From NCBI RefSeq assembly GCF_030160295.1, contig NZ_BSOB01000017.1, positions 338,049 to 402,048 of the forward strand: a stretch of 64,000 nt of DNA. The letters are read 5' to 3'. The position numbers and the translations under genes are program-made. Positions 34,289-43,957 of this stretch are shown piece by piece. The notes under the pieces are model-generated. The model saw only the letters and a list, made by a program, of their open reading frames with translations. It was not told the DNA's origin and did not search any database. The stretch is from Dyella acidisoli (GTDB lineage Bacteria > Pseudomonadota > Gammaproteobacteria > Xanthomonadales > Rhodanobacteraceae). The stretch's first letter is position 1, and every line of letters begins with the position of its first letter.

Positions 34289-35382
34289 GCAGCCACCCGC
34301 GCGGGATCGTAAGGACGCGCATCAATCGCCGTTGCCCGCCCCAGCCATTGATCGATCACCAACCGCGCGCTGCCCAGCGACGTGGTGATGCCCAAACCTT
34401 CGTGGCCAGCGGCGACCCACACGTTCGATTGCCCTGGCACGTTACCCAGATAAGGCAAGCCATCCACGCTCACGGGGCGAAAGCCGGTCCAGATACGCAA
34501 TGCATCGAGCTGACGCAGGCGAGGCAGAAAACGGAACGTTCGCTCCAGCATGCGTCGGACCATCGGCATGGAAACATCCGGCGTATCGCTGCCGTATTCG
34601 CGCGAAGAACCGATAAGAATCTGTCCAGTTGGCCGCGGCTGTACGTTGAAGGCGACGCTGCTGTCGTCATGGCCGTGCGCACTGTCCGCATAGCCCAATT
34701 CCAGCAACTGATGATGCACGACGCCAGGGTAACGATCGGTGATCACCAGATGGCCTTTGCGGCCGCGTATCGGCAACTGCGGCAACAGCTCGGGCAATGC
34801 ACAACCGGTGGCGACCAGCACTGTGCCTGCGAGATGCGTTTGATCCGCCAACTGCACGCCGTGATGAGTGATGGCGATGACACGGTTGGTATGCAATTCG
34901 GCGCCGCGCGCACGGGCTCGATTGAGCAGATGATGTGCCATGCCGGGCGGATAAACGACGGCTTCGCGCGACACGCGCATGCCGCCGCACAAGTCGGGTG
35001 CGAGATGCGGTTCCAGTCGATAAAGTTGTTCGCGATCGATCAGCTCAGCCTGCACACCCGTTGCTGCGAGACGCGCCAGTTTTTCTGGAATTCGCGCGAA
35101 CTCCGCTTCGTTGCTGGCCACCCACAACGTGCCGCATCGGCTGTATTCGATCTGCTCCACACCGGTGAAGCTTTCCCACAAATTCAGCGAGTAATGCGAG
35201 AGCGCCAGTTCGGCGGGATCGTCATCCATCGCGACAAGATGGCCCATGGCCGCTGCGGTGGCCCCGCCGCCGATGGGACCAGGCTCGACGATCGCCACGC
35301 GCAGGCCCTCCTGGCTGGCGTAGTCCGCGCAGGCTGTGCCAACGATGCCTGCGCCGACGATGATCAGGTCGTAACTCTTCAC
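34285..35382 (-). CDS. D-hydroxyproline dehydrogenase, FAD-dependent DAO-type subunit
   Basis: A 365-residue D-amino-acid-oxidase-fold protein with FAD motif [17 protein letters not shown] at the N-terminus, a second flavin strand, and the C-terminal [17 protein letters not shown] that closes the FAD site. It carries the substrate-oxidising site and works with the two preceding iron-sulfur/flavin subunits. I favour the GTG at 35382, which overlaps the epimerase stop (GTGA) and gives the family start KSYDLIIVG; an ATG at 35400 would overlap the epimerase by 22 bases. Confidence 0.88.
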   Translation of the reverse strand: MKSYDLIIVGAGIVGTACADYASQEGLRVAIVEPGPIGGGATAAAMGHLVAMDDDPAELALSHYSLNLWESFTGVEQIEYSRCGTLWVASNEAEFARIPEKLARLAATGVQAELIDREQLYRLEPHLAPDLCGGMRVSREAVVYPPGMAHHLLNRARARGAELHTNRVIAITHHGVQLADQTHLAGTVLVATGCALPELLPQLPIRGRKGHLVITDRYPGVVHHQLLELGYADSAHGHDDSSVAFNVQPRPTGQILIGSSREYGSDTPDVSMPMVRRMLERTFRFLPRLRQLDALRIWTGFRPVSVDGLPYLGNVPGQSNVWVAAGHEGLGITTSLGSARLVIDQWLGRATAIDARPYDPARVAA

Positions 35383-36323
35383 GCGTTGCCGATACCCCAT
35401 GCCAGCGGATCGTCTTCGGCGTCGATCAGTAATTGGCCTTGCGCGGTGATGTGTGCGCTGCCGGTGATGCGCGGAAGTACGCCGCGCGAGCCCGCCGTGT
35501 ATTGCGCTTCAAACACACTGCCGAGAATGCCGCCTTGGCGCCACACTTGTCCCGACGCAAGTTTGCCGTCGGCAGCCAGGCAAGCCACTTTTGCGCTGGT
35601 ACCGGTGCCGCAGGGCGAGCGGTCGTAGGCCAGCCCGGGGCACAGCACAAAATTGCGCGCGTCGGCATCGGCTTGCGGAGAAGGCGCATTGATTTCGATA
35701 TGGTCAATCTCGCCGTTGTCGGCACCGCGGATGTTTTCCGCTTCGAGCGCAAGGCGAATCGCTTCGGTATACACCGTCAACGCACGTTGGTTGGCCAAGG
35801 TGAGCGGAAGAGGACTATCGTTGCTGATGAAGAACCAGTTGCCGCCCCAGGCGATGTCGCCGGTCACCGTGCCGTAGCCCGGCACATCCAACACTACATC
35901 TTTGGCGTGACGATAGCTTTCCACGTTGTCGATCGCCACGCGGCCATCCGCATGCAGTTCGATGCCCACCATGCCCACCGGTGTTTCCAAGCGGTGCTTG
36001 CCAGGCGTGATGCGCCCGAGGTAGTGCAGCGTGCGAATCAAGCCAATGGTGCCGTGACCGCACATGCCGAGATAACCCACGTTATTGAAGTAGATCACCC
36101 CGGCGCAGGCGGACGGATCGGTTGGCGGCAGCAACAGCGCGCCCACCATGGTGTCAGAGCCACGCGGTTCACAGGCGATCGCCTGGCGCCAACGGTCGTA
36201 GCGGGTACGGAACAATTCGCGGCGCTCGGCCAGCGAGCCGTTGCCGAGATCCGGGAAACCCGTCAGCACAACCCGGGTAGGTTCGCCGCCCGTATGTGAG
36301 TCGATGAAGTCGATGGTATGCAT
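35379..36323 (-). CDS. lhpA: 4-hydroxyproline 2-epimerase
   Basis: It interconverts trans-4-hydroxy-L-proline and cis-4-hydroxy-D-proline, the first step of the pathway. The 314-residue protein is of the proline-racemase fold. Both catalytic cysteines are present: Cys88 in GMCGHGTIG and Cys238 in [11 protein letters not shown]. The Cys/Cys pair separates epimerases from the Thr/Cys dehydratases of the same family. The N-terminal [14 protein letters not shown] is typical. It is the first gene of a leftward six-gene operon, starting 203 bp from the divergent AraC-type regulator. Confidence 0.93.
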   Translation of the reverse strand: MHTIDFIDSHTGGEPTRVVLTGFPDLGNGSLAERRELFRTRYDRWRQAIACEPRGSDTMVGALLLPPTDPSACAGVIYFNNVGYLGMCGHGTIGLIRTLHYLGRITPGKHRLETPVGMVGIELHADGRVAIDNVESYRHAKDVVLDVPGYGTVTGDIAWGGNWFFISNDSPLPLTLANQRALTVYTEAIRLALEAENIRGADNGEIDHIEINAPSPQADADARNFVLCPGLAYDRSPCGTGTSAKVACLAADGKLASGQVWRQGGILGSVFEAQYTAGSRGVLPRITGSAHITAQGQLLIDAEDDPLAWGIGNA

Positions 36324-36526
36324 GCTGGCATCTTCGTCTTCACATGCCGTAAGCGTCTAGTAAAGCTTATGGACCTTGTATGCGGAATTCGGCATAGTCG
36401 GGTGCATGGTGCCGCCAGCGAGCGGGAAGCGTTCAGCGGCGGCTAAATGCCGTGGCGACTTGGCCTGAGAGGCCATGGTCGTGGCTTTTGCAGACATCTC
36501 AGTGCCTCGCTGCAGTCATCCGTCTT
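36324..36526. promoter_or_regulatory. Divergent promoter region of the hydroxyproline operon and its regulator
   Basis: The 203 bp between the epimerase ATG (minus strand) and the regulator ATG (plus strand) must contain both promoters. Its left half is AT-richer than the surroundings (around TAGTAAAGCTTATGG). I see no clear direct repeat that could be named as an AraC-type operator. Confidence 0.5.
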
Positions 36527-37240
36527 ATGAAGATTTCCGCCGATGAACTGGAACGCTTGTTCGACGCATTGCCGGATGTGGTGTTCTTCGTCAAGGACAC
36601 GCTTGGGCGATATACCCACGCCAATCTTACCTTGGTGCGCCGGCTCGGCTTGAAGCAACGCAGCGAGGTGATCGGCAGATCCGTCACCGAACTTTTTCCC
36701 GCCACCATGGGCGGCTCCTACGCAGCACAAGATCGGCGCGTGCTGGCCGGCGAAATTATTGAAGACCAACTGGAAGTGCACATCTTCGCCAACCGCGTTC
36801 CCGGCTGGTGTCTGACCTGCAAACGGCCGCTGCGTTCGCGTGGGAAAATTCAAGGCTTGATCGGCATCTCGCGCGATCTGGGTATTCCCGATGGCAAGCA
36901 TCCCATCTATGACCGCCTGAGGCGTGTGCTGACCTACATGCAGGAGAACTACGCCGAGGGAATCCGTGTACAGGCGCTGGCTGATTTGGCCGGACTTTCC
37001 ATCGCGCAACTCGAGCGGCACTTCCGTCGCGTGTTTCAGCTCACACCGCAGCAATTGCTGACCAAGTTGCGTATCGAAGCTGCGATGCGGTTATTGCACA
37101 CGGACGAAACGGTCGCATCGATCAGCATGGCGTGCGGTTTTGTCGATCAGAGTGCATTCGCGCGCCAATTCAAGGCAACGGTGGGCATGTCGCCGCGGGT
37201 GTATCGGTCGATCGCGAAAGTCAACGAGGGCGACTCGTAG
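36527..37240 (+). CDS. PAS-AraC family regulator of hydroxyproline catabolism
   Basis: A 237-residue regulator with an N-terminal PAS domain (about 8-105: ERLFDALPDVVFFVKDTLGRYTHAN) and a C-terminal AraC double helix-turn-helix (about 135-235: VQALADLAGLSIAQLERHFRR, then ISMACGFVDQSAFARQFK). It is divergent from the epimerase gene, the place of LhpR-type regulators, so it most likely senses hydroxyproline or an intermediate. The PAS sensor is unlike the AraC-type sensor of the pseudomonad regulator. I start at the ATG at 36527; a frame from 36452 lacks support. Confidence 0.82.
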   Translation: MKISADELERLFDALPDVVFFVKDTLGRYTHANLTLVRRLGLKQRSEVIGRSVTELFPATMGGSYAAQDRRVLAGEIIEDQLEVHIFANRVPGWCLTCKRPLRSRGKIQGLIGISRDLGIPDGKHPIYDRLRRVLTYMQENYAEGIRVQALADLAGLSIAQLERHFRRVFQLTPQQLLTKLRIEAAMRLLHTDETVASISMACGFVDQSAFARQFKATVGMSPRVYRSIAKVNEGDS

Positions 37241-37277
37241 GTTGGGTTACCCCGGATCAAGTCCGGGGTAACCCAAC
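37241..37277 (+). repeat. Hairpin after the AraC-type regulator
   Basis: GTTGGGTTACCCCGG and CCGGGGTAACCCAAC pair around ATCAAGT directly after the stop. There is no T-run. It resembles the small hairpins at 4894 and 51531. Confidence 0.65.
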
Positions 37278-37468
37278 GAACAACGACGCACACGTCATCA
37301 TTTCGTCATGCGAAAGCAGTGGGCCTTTCATAACGCCGCTTCGTCTGCATTTGCGATATTCCACGATGGCGTTGCGATATTTGTCGGGTAGTGAGTGAGG
37401 TCCCATAAATCGCGTCCAAGCCGTTTGAAACGAAAGGAATATGTGTAGGTGGGTGATAAAATCCGTGC

Positions 37469-39826
37469 ATGGGGAATTCAGTTTTCTATTTCGACGATTT
37501 CTGCCTTAATCCCCTCGCACGGGAGTTGAGTCGGAACGGTGAATCGATTGCGCTTGCAGCGAGCGCCTTCGATTGTCTGGTGTATCTGATCGAGCATCGA
37601 GAACGTCCGGTCGGCAAGGACGAACTGATTTCAGCGGTGTGGGGACGTGACGACGTCAGCGACAATCTGCTCGCGCAGACCATCGTGCGCTTGCGGCGTT
37701 CATTGGGTGATGCCGGCAACGAGCAGCGTTGTATAAAAACCGTGCCACGTGTCGGCTATCGTTGGATGCTGGATACGCAGGTCGTGTCCCAGGGTTCTAC
37801 CAAGCAGGCTGCCGCACAGTCGCCAACGTCCAACGTTGAAGCGATTAGTGAAGCTACGACGTTGAAGCCTTTGCGCAGCAAACAGGTTCGTCGCCCCCTT
37901 CTGGTGGCTTTGCTGGCCACACTCGGCTTGGCGGTTGCCTACTGGGGTTGGCAGTTCCATCAAGCCAAGCCCGCCGCGACCGCCATGCATTTCGAGCAGG
38001 GCACGGCCATCGTGTTGCCTGCCGTGGTGAATGCATCAGCAGATTGGAGCTGGCTGCGCCTTGGCTTGATGGACATGCTCTCAAGCCGATTGCGGGAAGC
38101 CAATGTTCCGACGGAGAACAGTCGCAACGTGCTCAACCTGCTCAATCGGGCCGATGCGGAAGGCGGCGCCAAGCTTTCCTCGTTTGCGCTAGTTGTCACG
38201 CCGAACGTGACGTTGTCCGACAATACGTGGCATGTTCATCTGGATGCAAAGAGCCGCGAAGGGCGCATCTGGCAGGCAGAATCGTCTTCCGCCAATGTCT
38301 TGAGCGCCGCACGTGCGGCGAGCGATCTGCTCTTGGCACAGCTTGGCTTCGGTGGAGAATCCAAGCCGGGTTCCGGCACTTCGCGGCAGGAATATCTATT
38401 GCGTGTCGAAGCTGCGCAGCTTGCCGGGCACCCCGATCTTGCGCATGAACTGATCGACAAGGCGCCACCCGATGTGCGCGAAACGCCCGAATTTGCCGTC
38501 ATCCAAGCCGACTTTCATTGCGACGAAGGAAAGCTGGAGCCCTGCGAACGAGCGTTGAATGATCTGCTCAAGCAGTTGCCCGCGGACAAGCAACCGTTGC
38601 TTCGGGGAAGGGTGCTTACGTCGCTTTGGTATATCTACTATCGCAAACATCAGTTTGCCGAGGGTGAAGCTGCATTGACCGAGGCGGTGCGTCTTCTACA
38701 GGCGCGGAAGGACAACGAGGCCCTGGCCCTGGCATACCTCGATCGATCGCATCTGGAGTTCTTCGACGGCAAGCCGGACGAAGCCACCGCTGATCTCGGT
38801 CTTGCCCGCATCAACTACAAGCTCGCAGGCGATACCGTGGGGCAGGCGAAAGTGGATACCGCCATGGGGGAGATCGCCATGCGGCGCGGGCAATTTGACC
38901 AAGCGCTTTCCCTGGAACAGAGCGCGTACGAACACTACCAGCGCATGGGCATGCGGCAGCTTCTTTCCACACCGCTGCAGGGCCTGATCATGTCGCACAA
39001 GATGCTGTTGCAGTATGCCGACGAACTCGAAGCCAGCGACCGCTACTGGCCGTTCGACGAAAAAAACATGGAGTTTTGCGACGACAACGTGCGCAGCGAA
39101 CTCGTCATACTGCGTGCGTTGGCGCTGGCCGATAGTGGCCGTACGTCGGATGCAAGCACTTTGCTGCAGCAGTTGAATGCGCAGCCGAAGCCTGACGATG
39201 ATCCGATCCTGTCAGCTTGGGCGAATATATTGCTGGCCAGGTTTGCCCTGGAGCGCGGCGAAACTCAGGCGGCTCAGGCGTGGATAGCAAAAGCCTTTAC
39301 GGGATCGGCACTGGATCAGGACGACGACCAGCGCGATTACGCCGAGGCGATGCTTACCAAGGTCAATGTCCTGCAGCGTGCCGGCAAGCTCGACGAACTC
39401 AAACACACGGTGGCCACTTTGCAAGCCTGGGTGGGGCATCGCAAAGAACTGGATGATTGGACCGACATTTTCGTCCTGCGCGCCAACGCTGCTCAAGCGT
39501 GGAGCGAAGGACGGCGCGAACAAGCACTGGAGCAACTGCGGCTCGCTATGATCAAGGCGGACAAGCTTGGCGTGCCCGATCTCATCGTCGGCGTCGGTCA
39601 AGCTTATGCGTTGGCTTTGTTGAGTGCGGGCAACGTGGATCAAGCCGTTGCGATCAGCGGTCGGCTTTCGACATGGAGCAACGTGGATTGGCGTGCGGCG
39701 TGGGTGGAGGCGTGCACGTATCGCGCACTGGGGCAGATGGATGCGTGGGAGAAACAGCGCAATAAGGCGCAGACGCTTGCGGGGGATCGCATGCAGCTCA
39801 CGGAGCCGACGTTGTTTTCGTTCTGA
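37469..39826 (+). CDS. CadC-like transmembrane winged-helix regulator with TPR periplasmic domain
   Basis: A 785-residue protein. Residues ~1-105 are an OmpR-type winged helix (SVFYFDDFCLNPLARELSRNG, then NLLAQTIVRLRRSLGD and TVPRVGYRW). A linker, one membrane helix (~143-163, LLVALLATLGLAVAYWGW) and a long helical periplasmic part with TPR-like repeats (from ~380) follow. It resembles CadC-type regulators, which bind DNA from the membrane; Xanthomonadales have several TPR-bearing examples. Its target genes are unknown. The ATG follows a GATAAAAT promoter-like stretch at 37457, closely upstream, so the leader is short. Confidence 0.83.
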   Translation: MGNSVFYFDDFCLNPLARELSRNGESIALAASAFDCLVYLIEHRERPVGKDELISAVWGRDDVSDNLLAQTIVRLRRSLGDAGNEQRCIKTVPRVGYRWMLDTQVVSQGSTKQAAAQSPTSNVEAISEATTLKPLRSKQVRRPLLVALLATLGLAVAYWGWQFHQAKPAATAMHFEQGTAIVLPAVVNASADWSWLRLGLMDMLSSRLREANVPTENSRNVLNLLNRADAEGGAKLSSFALVVTPNVTLSDNTWHVHLDAKSREGRIWQAESSSANVLSAARAASDLLLAQLGFGGESKPGSGTSRQEYLLRVEAAQLAGHPDLAHELIDKAPPDVRETPEFAVIQADFHCDEGKLEPCERALNDLLKQLPADKQPLLRGRVLTSLWYIYYRKHQFAEGEAALTEAVRLLQARKDNEALALAYLDRSHLEFFDGKPDEATADLGLARINYKLAGDTVGQAKVDTAMGEIAMRRGQFDQALSLEQSAYEHYQRMGMRQLLSTPLQGLIMSHKMLLQYADELEASDRYWPFDEKNMEFCDDNVRSELVILRALALADSGRTSDASTLLQQLNAQPKPDDDPILSAWANILLARFALERGETQAAQAWIAKAFTGSALDQDDDQRDYAEAMLTKVNVLQRAGKLDELKHTVATLQAWVGHRKELDDWTDIFVLRANAAQAWSEGRREQALEQLRLAMIKADKLGVPDLIVGVGQAYALALLSAGNVDQAVAISGRLSTWSNVDWRAAWVEACTYRALGQMDAWEKQRNKAQTLAGDRMQLTEPTLFSF

Positions 39827-40347
39827 TTTTTGCGTCCTCTTCACCTTTGGGAGGGGCGCCCGATGAGGGCCGCAAAGGCGCATCACAATCCTTCGACTGT
39901 CACTCTGGCCTTCTGTGCGCTTGGAGTTCGGCCCGATTTGTGCTTGTCTAGCGGACTCTGCCGCCGGCGATAAACGGAAGACGATAGGTGCTGTTGCTGC
40001 AAGCGAACCCCTTTCCACGCACAAGTCAGGCGCTTCCCGTGGGCGGAAGCGAACCGGTCATGCGCGGCAATGGCGCCCCGAGTCGACAAGAAGTGACGCA
40101 ACGGGTCTATCTATGTGCGCCGGCCGCGTTTCGGGCTAGGCGACTGGGCGGCCCCGTCGAGAAGGTTCTGATCGCAGCTCCTTGCGGATGGGCTCGGCAG
40201 CGACGCATCACGCAGCGCCATCGGCGCGCCGCAGAGACTGCGAAGGGCCTATCCGGACTGGGTGCTTTGACTGCACTGCCGTCGTGGCAGGCAAAACTAT
40301 CCTTCGATACGCCGCATTGGCTGCCTGTCATCAAGCAGCAAGCGCAG
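39827..40347. other. Gap or possible extended N-terminus of the SLT gene
   Basis: About 520 bases. One plus-strand frame is open from 39988 (TTG region) through 40060 (ATG) into the gene at 40348. Its translation is arginine-rich, has weak codon bias and lacks a signal peptide until 40348, so I treat it as non-coding, with low certainty. No hairpin terminator for the preceding regulator was found. Confidence 0.4.
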
Positions 40348-41202
40348 ATGTATCGTGTGCCGATCATTAGCGGTTTGGGCTTGGCAGCGGGCACTGCCGC
40401 GGTAGCGATCGGCATCCATGCCTGGCATGCGAGTGCAAACACTCCGCTTGCGGTAAGGCCAGCGAATGTGACGAAGCCGCTGGCCGTGGCTGCACCTGTG
40501 CGGCCATCAGTCTCGTTTGCGGACGTGACCGGCGCAGTGGTGAGCGTGCCCGCGCGGCGAATGGCGCTTACCAAACCGAAGGAATCTTCGACGTCGACAC
40601 TCGGCCTGGCCAGTGATGGCACCATCGTCGTCGTAGCGGAACCACGCGCCGTGCATACCGGTGGCTTCGATCTGGACATCACGTCGCCGAGCAGTCTGTG
40701 GGTCAAGGCTGGTGCGCGTTATCGCATCGATCCGGTATTGATTTATGCCGTGGCGTTGGTGGAAACGCGTGGCACGCAGCCGGATGGTTCCGTGGCGCCC
40801 AGCCCCTGGATCGTGCGCATCAATGGCCATCTGCACAGTGGCTCGCGTGCAGAAACGGAACATGCCATTGAATTGGCGCATCTGCTGGCCGTGCCGGTGC
40901 AAGATGTCGGCATCATGCAGGTGTATTACCCGGTGCATCGCGACATCGAACCCGATCCCATCGCGCTGCTCAATCCAGCGCGCAACATCGAGATCGGCAC
41001 GCGCCTGCTGCGCAAGGCCATGGGCGAAAGCAGCGATCCAGTGCTGCGCATCGGCTACTACCACAGCCATGACGCCACGCTGGCGCGCGGTTACGGGGAG
41101 CTGGTGTTGAACGTTTACAAGGAATTGAAGATGGCGATGGGAAGGTCGCCATCGCGTGCAGTGGCATTGGCGTCGACAAAGACCGCGCAATCGGGTGGGT
41201 AG
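40348..41202 (+). CDS. Transglycosylase SLT-domain protein, membrane-anchored
   Basis: From the ATG at 40348 the 284-residue product has an N-terminal signal-anchor (VPIISGLGLAAGTAAVAIGIHAW). A Pro/Ala/Thr spacer follows, then a C-terminal lytic-transglycosylase-like domain (~110-265): YRIDPVLIYAVALVETRG, where the Glu is the expected catalytic acid, then VGIMQVYY and LLNPARNIEIGTRLL. Such enzymes cleave peptidoglycan or belong to secretion or conjugation systems. The domain is close to the SLT fold but I see no secretion genes nearby. The true start may be earlier (39988 or 40060). Confidence 0.65.
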   Translation: MYRVPIISGLGLAAGTAAVAIGIHAWHASANTPLAVRPANVTKPLAVAAPVRPSVSFADVTGAVVSVPARRMALTKPKESSTSTLGLASDGTIVVVAEPRAVHTGGFDLDITSPSSLWVKAGARYRIDPVLIYAVALVETRGTQPDGSVAPSPWIVRINGHLHSGSRAETEHAIELAHLLAVPVQDVGIMQVYYPVHRDIEPDPIALLNPARNIEIGTRLLRKAMGESSDPVLRIGYYHSHDATLARGYGELVLNVYKELKMAMGRSPSRAVALASTKTAQSGG

Positions 41203-41227
41203 CAGGCGCACCTATTTCCATTATTCC

Positions 41228-41323
41228 CTCATGGCCGTCATTCCCGCGAAAGCGGGAATCCATTTTCAAACATGCATCAGAACAAAGTGGATTCCCGCTT
41301 TCGCGGGAATGACGGCCATGAGG
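41228..41323. repeat. BIME-like inverted pair of REP hairpins (family A, copy 4)
   Basis: CTCATGGCCGTCATTCCCGC with the hairpin TCCCGCGAAAGCGGGA faces a perfect reverse complement 96 bp away. Its inner arm is identical to the copies at 57628 and 63645. It sits in the gap between the SLT gene and the convergent ROK gene. Confidence 0.85.
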
Positions 41324-41400
41324 TAAAGTGAATGCTTCGGCAAACCTCTCTGGTGCTTAGAGGCTAACGTCTTGCGTCGCTGAGGCAGAGCGCTCGTCTG

Positions 41401-42567
41401 TCAACGGAAAAAGCACTCCTTGAACGGAAGCGTGGCGGCACCCGTTGCCACCGCATCGAACGGTGTCTGCGCGTACATCATGCGAGGCACAGGGCGTGCG
41501 TGGCCGCGCCGCGATACGTTGTCGATCTCGATATGTGGAATAAGCCGATTCGCGAGATCCTCCGGAATTCTTCCGCCGAACACGATGGCCTGCGGATCGA
41601 GAATGGCGACAACAGCCGAGGTGATCACCGACAAGCCGGGTGTTACGCGCTTGATCCACTGTTCGATGGCTGGCCAACTCGGGTCATAGTTATCGACCAT
41701 CGATTGGATATCGGGCAGGCTCAAGCCATCCTCGTTCAACAGCGTGCGCAGCGTTTCCAGTGCGGCGCGCTCCAGTCCCAGCCGAGGCAGCATGCCGGCG
41801 AATTCGCCGGTGTTGCCGTGGGCGCCACGTATGCAACGGCCATTCATCACCACGCCGCCGCCGAAACCGTGGCCAAAATAGAAATAAGCAAAGTCGCGAT
41901 AGTGGCGACCAAGGCCGTGCAGGCTTTCGCCGATGGCCGCAACGCTGCCATCGTTGTCCAGCCATACCGGATGATCTAGCGCATCGGCAAAAAGCGCATC
42001 CAGTTCCACCAGGGCGAGCTCGTCCAGCGGCGAAGGCGGATTGACCTTGGCACCGTCGCCGATGAAAAAGCCAGTCATGCCGATGCCGACGCCGAACAGG
42101 CGGCGCTCATTGACGCGAGCCTTGCGCAACAGGCGTTCGACCAGCGTACGCACGCGCCGTAGCAACGCGGCGCGGCTGAGCGCCGGCATCGGCTCGCTAT
42201 GGTGAGCGAGTACGTTGCCAGCAAAGTCCATCAACGCCAATGCAATGGAATCGGTGGTAATCGACACGCCCACTGCATAGGCATAGTTGGCACGCAGGCT
42301 AACCGCCATGGCAGGCTTGCCGCGGCCTTCCTGTGGCACCGCTTCGCCGAATTGCAGCATACCGCGCTCGACGAGTTCATCCACCAGACGCATCACCGAT
42401 TGCGCGGTAAGGCCGGTGGCGCGTCCCAGTTCTGCTCGTGTGGTGGTGCCGCTTTTGCGGACGAGATCCAGAAGATCTCGCTCGTTGGCGGACACCATGA
42501 CCTCGGCGTCATCGCCGCGTAGAAAACCCGAATGTAATTCGCCTGCAAACGGAATGGGGGCCGACAT
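41401..42567 (-). CDS. ROK family transcriptional regulator (NagC/Mlc type)
   Basis: A 388-residue protein with an N-terminal winged helix (NERDLLDLVRKSGTTTRAELGRATGLTAQSV) and the ROK sugar-binding domain (VGVSITTDSIALALMDFAG, GVGIGMTGFF, LDNDGSVAAIGE, GAHGNTGEFAG). The usual zinc-binding CxCGxxGC set is absent. It is the last gene of a leftward operon after a TonB receptor and a phosphodiester glycosidase, so it probably controls that locus in response to a sugar or amino sugar. The start at 42567 leaves a short N-terminal extension. Confidence 0.88.
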   Translation of the reverse strand: MSAPIPFAGELHSGFLRGDDAEVMVSANERDLLDLVRKSGTTTRAELGRATGLTAQSVMRLVDELVERGMLQFGEAVPQEGRGKPAMAVSLRANYAYAVGVSITTDSIALALMDFAGNVLAHHSEPMPALSRAALLRRVRTLVERLLRKARVNERRLFGVGIGMTGFFIGDGAKVNPPSPLDELALVELDALFADALDHPVWLDNDGSVAAIGESLHGLGRHYRDFAYFYFGHGFGGGVVMNGRCIRGAHGNTGEFAGMLPRLGLERAALETLRTLLNEDGLSLPDIQSMVDNYDPSWPAIEQWIKRVTPGLSVITSAVVAILDPQAIVFGGRIPEDLANRLIPHIEIDNVSRRGHARPVPRMMYAQTPFDAVATGAATLPFKECFFR

Positions 42568-42691
42568 AGGCTCTTATGCAGTTCAACGATGGGTCAATTA
42601 TGTCACTGTGCGTTGCGAAATCCTCATTTCGACTTGTTGACACAGTTGTCCCAAGTCGCCAATCCATTAGCGCAAATTGTTGATGGGAACG

Positions 42692-43957
42692 TCACGGGGA
42701 CACCCCGATGCGCAGCCCCAAATGATTGCCTACCGGGCGTTCCCGACCTGGAATGCCGGTATGGATGGGGCTGTTGGCGATCTCCAGTTTGCCTTGTTGC
42801 CGCAACACCATGGTGGACGAGCCGCCGCCGTCCATATTGATGGCCGAATCCGCACCCAGTTGCCGCATCAGCTCAGTCAGCTCGGGCAACGTCATGCCTT
42901 CGCTGTAATGCGGTTGACGCCCATCCACCACAATCCACCACATCTTTCGCCGCGCCTTGTCCAATGCAATGGCCGTACGCGGCTCGGTGTCGTAGTAGTA
43001 ATCGTGACGCTTGCTTTCCAGCGGTAGCACCTTGCCGTGAATCATGAGTACGGGACCTGCACCGACGGCATCTGTGGTTTGCCTGGGGCAATGTGAAGTG
43101 GTGATCTGCACGTCACGCGCGTGGATGCACACGGCGCCGTTCGAGCGCGGATCAGGACTGGCGTAATCCGAGTCCAGGTGTCCATGCGCCATCGACACGC
43201 CATCCACGACTACTCCTTGGCCGAGCGCGGGTACGTATGCCTTATCCAGCAAATGCCCGCCATCGAATGGACGGAAATACGTGGCATTGATGGCGGCATC
43301 CAGGTGTTCGCGCTCTACAAATGCAGTCGTCTTTTCCGCAACGAATTCGTTGCCATCCTTCGGTGTGCCCGAGTTGACGACAAAGGCGAGGCCCGGCGTG
43401 TCCAGATCGATCTCCAGAACATGGACCATCATCGGCCGCGGTTGCGCTATGTGCTGGTGCCAATAGCGCAGGCCTGGCTGGAGCGTGATGGGCGAGTTGT
43501 TGCCCTCGGGCCGCTGCAACATGGGTTGAACCAGCACGCGTGCTTCTGCAGAAGCGTTGTGGATCAACGCCTGCACCTCATCCAGCAAGGATGGAGCAAC
43601 TTGCAGCAGCAGATGCGGTGCGGGCTGCACGCTTAGCGCATCGGCCAATGGCACGCAGTCTGTGCTGGCCTGGCACGGTGTATCTGCGTAATTCGTTGCG
43701 GCGTAGAGGTTGCCATCCGAGCCTTTGCGCACAGACAAGATCATGAATGGAATTTTCTTGTGGGCGCATTGCTGCAGCGCGCCCAGTACGTCGTTGGGTC
43801 GCATGTCCCAGCACGTGGAACTGGCTACGACGGGAATCACGCTTGCAGATGCGTCGGATGTGGTCGGTTGCGATTCGCTTGCATGCGTGGTGCTCATCAC
43901 AAGGGCAGTCGCTACGCATGCATGCAGCAGAGTGCGAACAGGAAGCTTAAAGGACAT
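42692..43957 (-). CDS. Phosphodiester glycosidase (NAGPA / DUF2233) family, secreted
   Basis: The 421-residue product starts with a signal peptide (FKLPVRTLLHACVATALV...) and ends with a NAGPA domain (about 190-420). The family active-site stretch INMDGGGSSTMV and the AINATYF and DSDYAS blocks are present. The human homologue removes GlcNAc from a phosphodiester; bacterial members are thought to cut GlcNAc- or sugar-1-phosphodiesters. The ATG at 43957 overlaps the TonB receptor stop by 11 bases, so the two are coupled. An N-terminal ~190-residue part has no recognised domain. Confidence 0.83.
   Translation of the reverse strand: MSFKLPVRTLLHACVATALVMSTTHASESQPTTSDASASVIPVVASSTCWDMRPNDVLGALQQCAHKKIPFMILSVRKGSDGNLYAATNYADTPCQASTDCVPLADALSVQPAPHLLLQVAPSLLDEVQALIHNASAEARVLVQPMLQRPEGNNSPITLQPGLRYWHQHIAQPRPMMVHVLEIDLDTPGLAFVVNSGTPKDGNEFVAEKTTAFVEREHLDAAINATYFRPFDGGHLLDKAYVPALGQGVVVDGVSMAHGHLDSDYASPDPRSNGAVCIHARDVQITTSHCPRQTTDAVGAGPVLMIHGKVLPLESKRHDYYYDTEPRTAIALDKARRKMWWIVVDGRQPHYSEGMTLPELTELMRQLGADSAINMDGGGSSTMVLRQQGKLEIANSPIHTGIPGRERPVGNHLGLRIGVSP

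Noticed and set aside
34285-36323. HcnABC hydrogen cyanide synthase genes
   Set aside because: The three-subunit layout is similar, but the epimerase, deaminase and semialdehyde dehydrogenase in the operon point to hydroxyproline breakdown.
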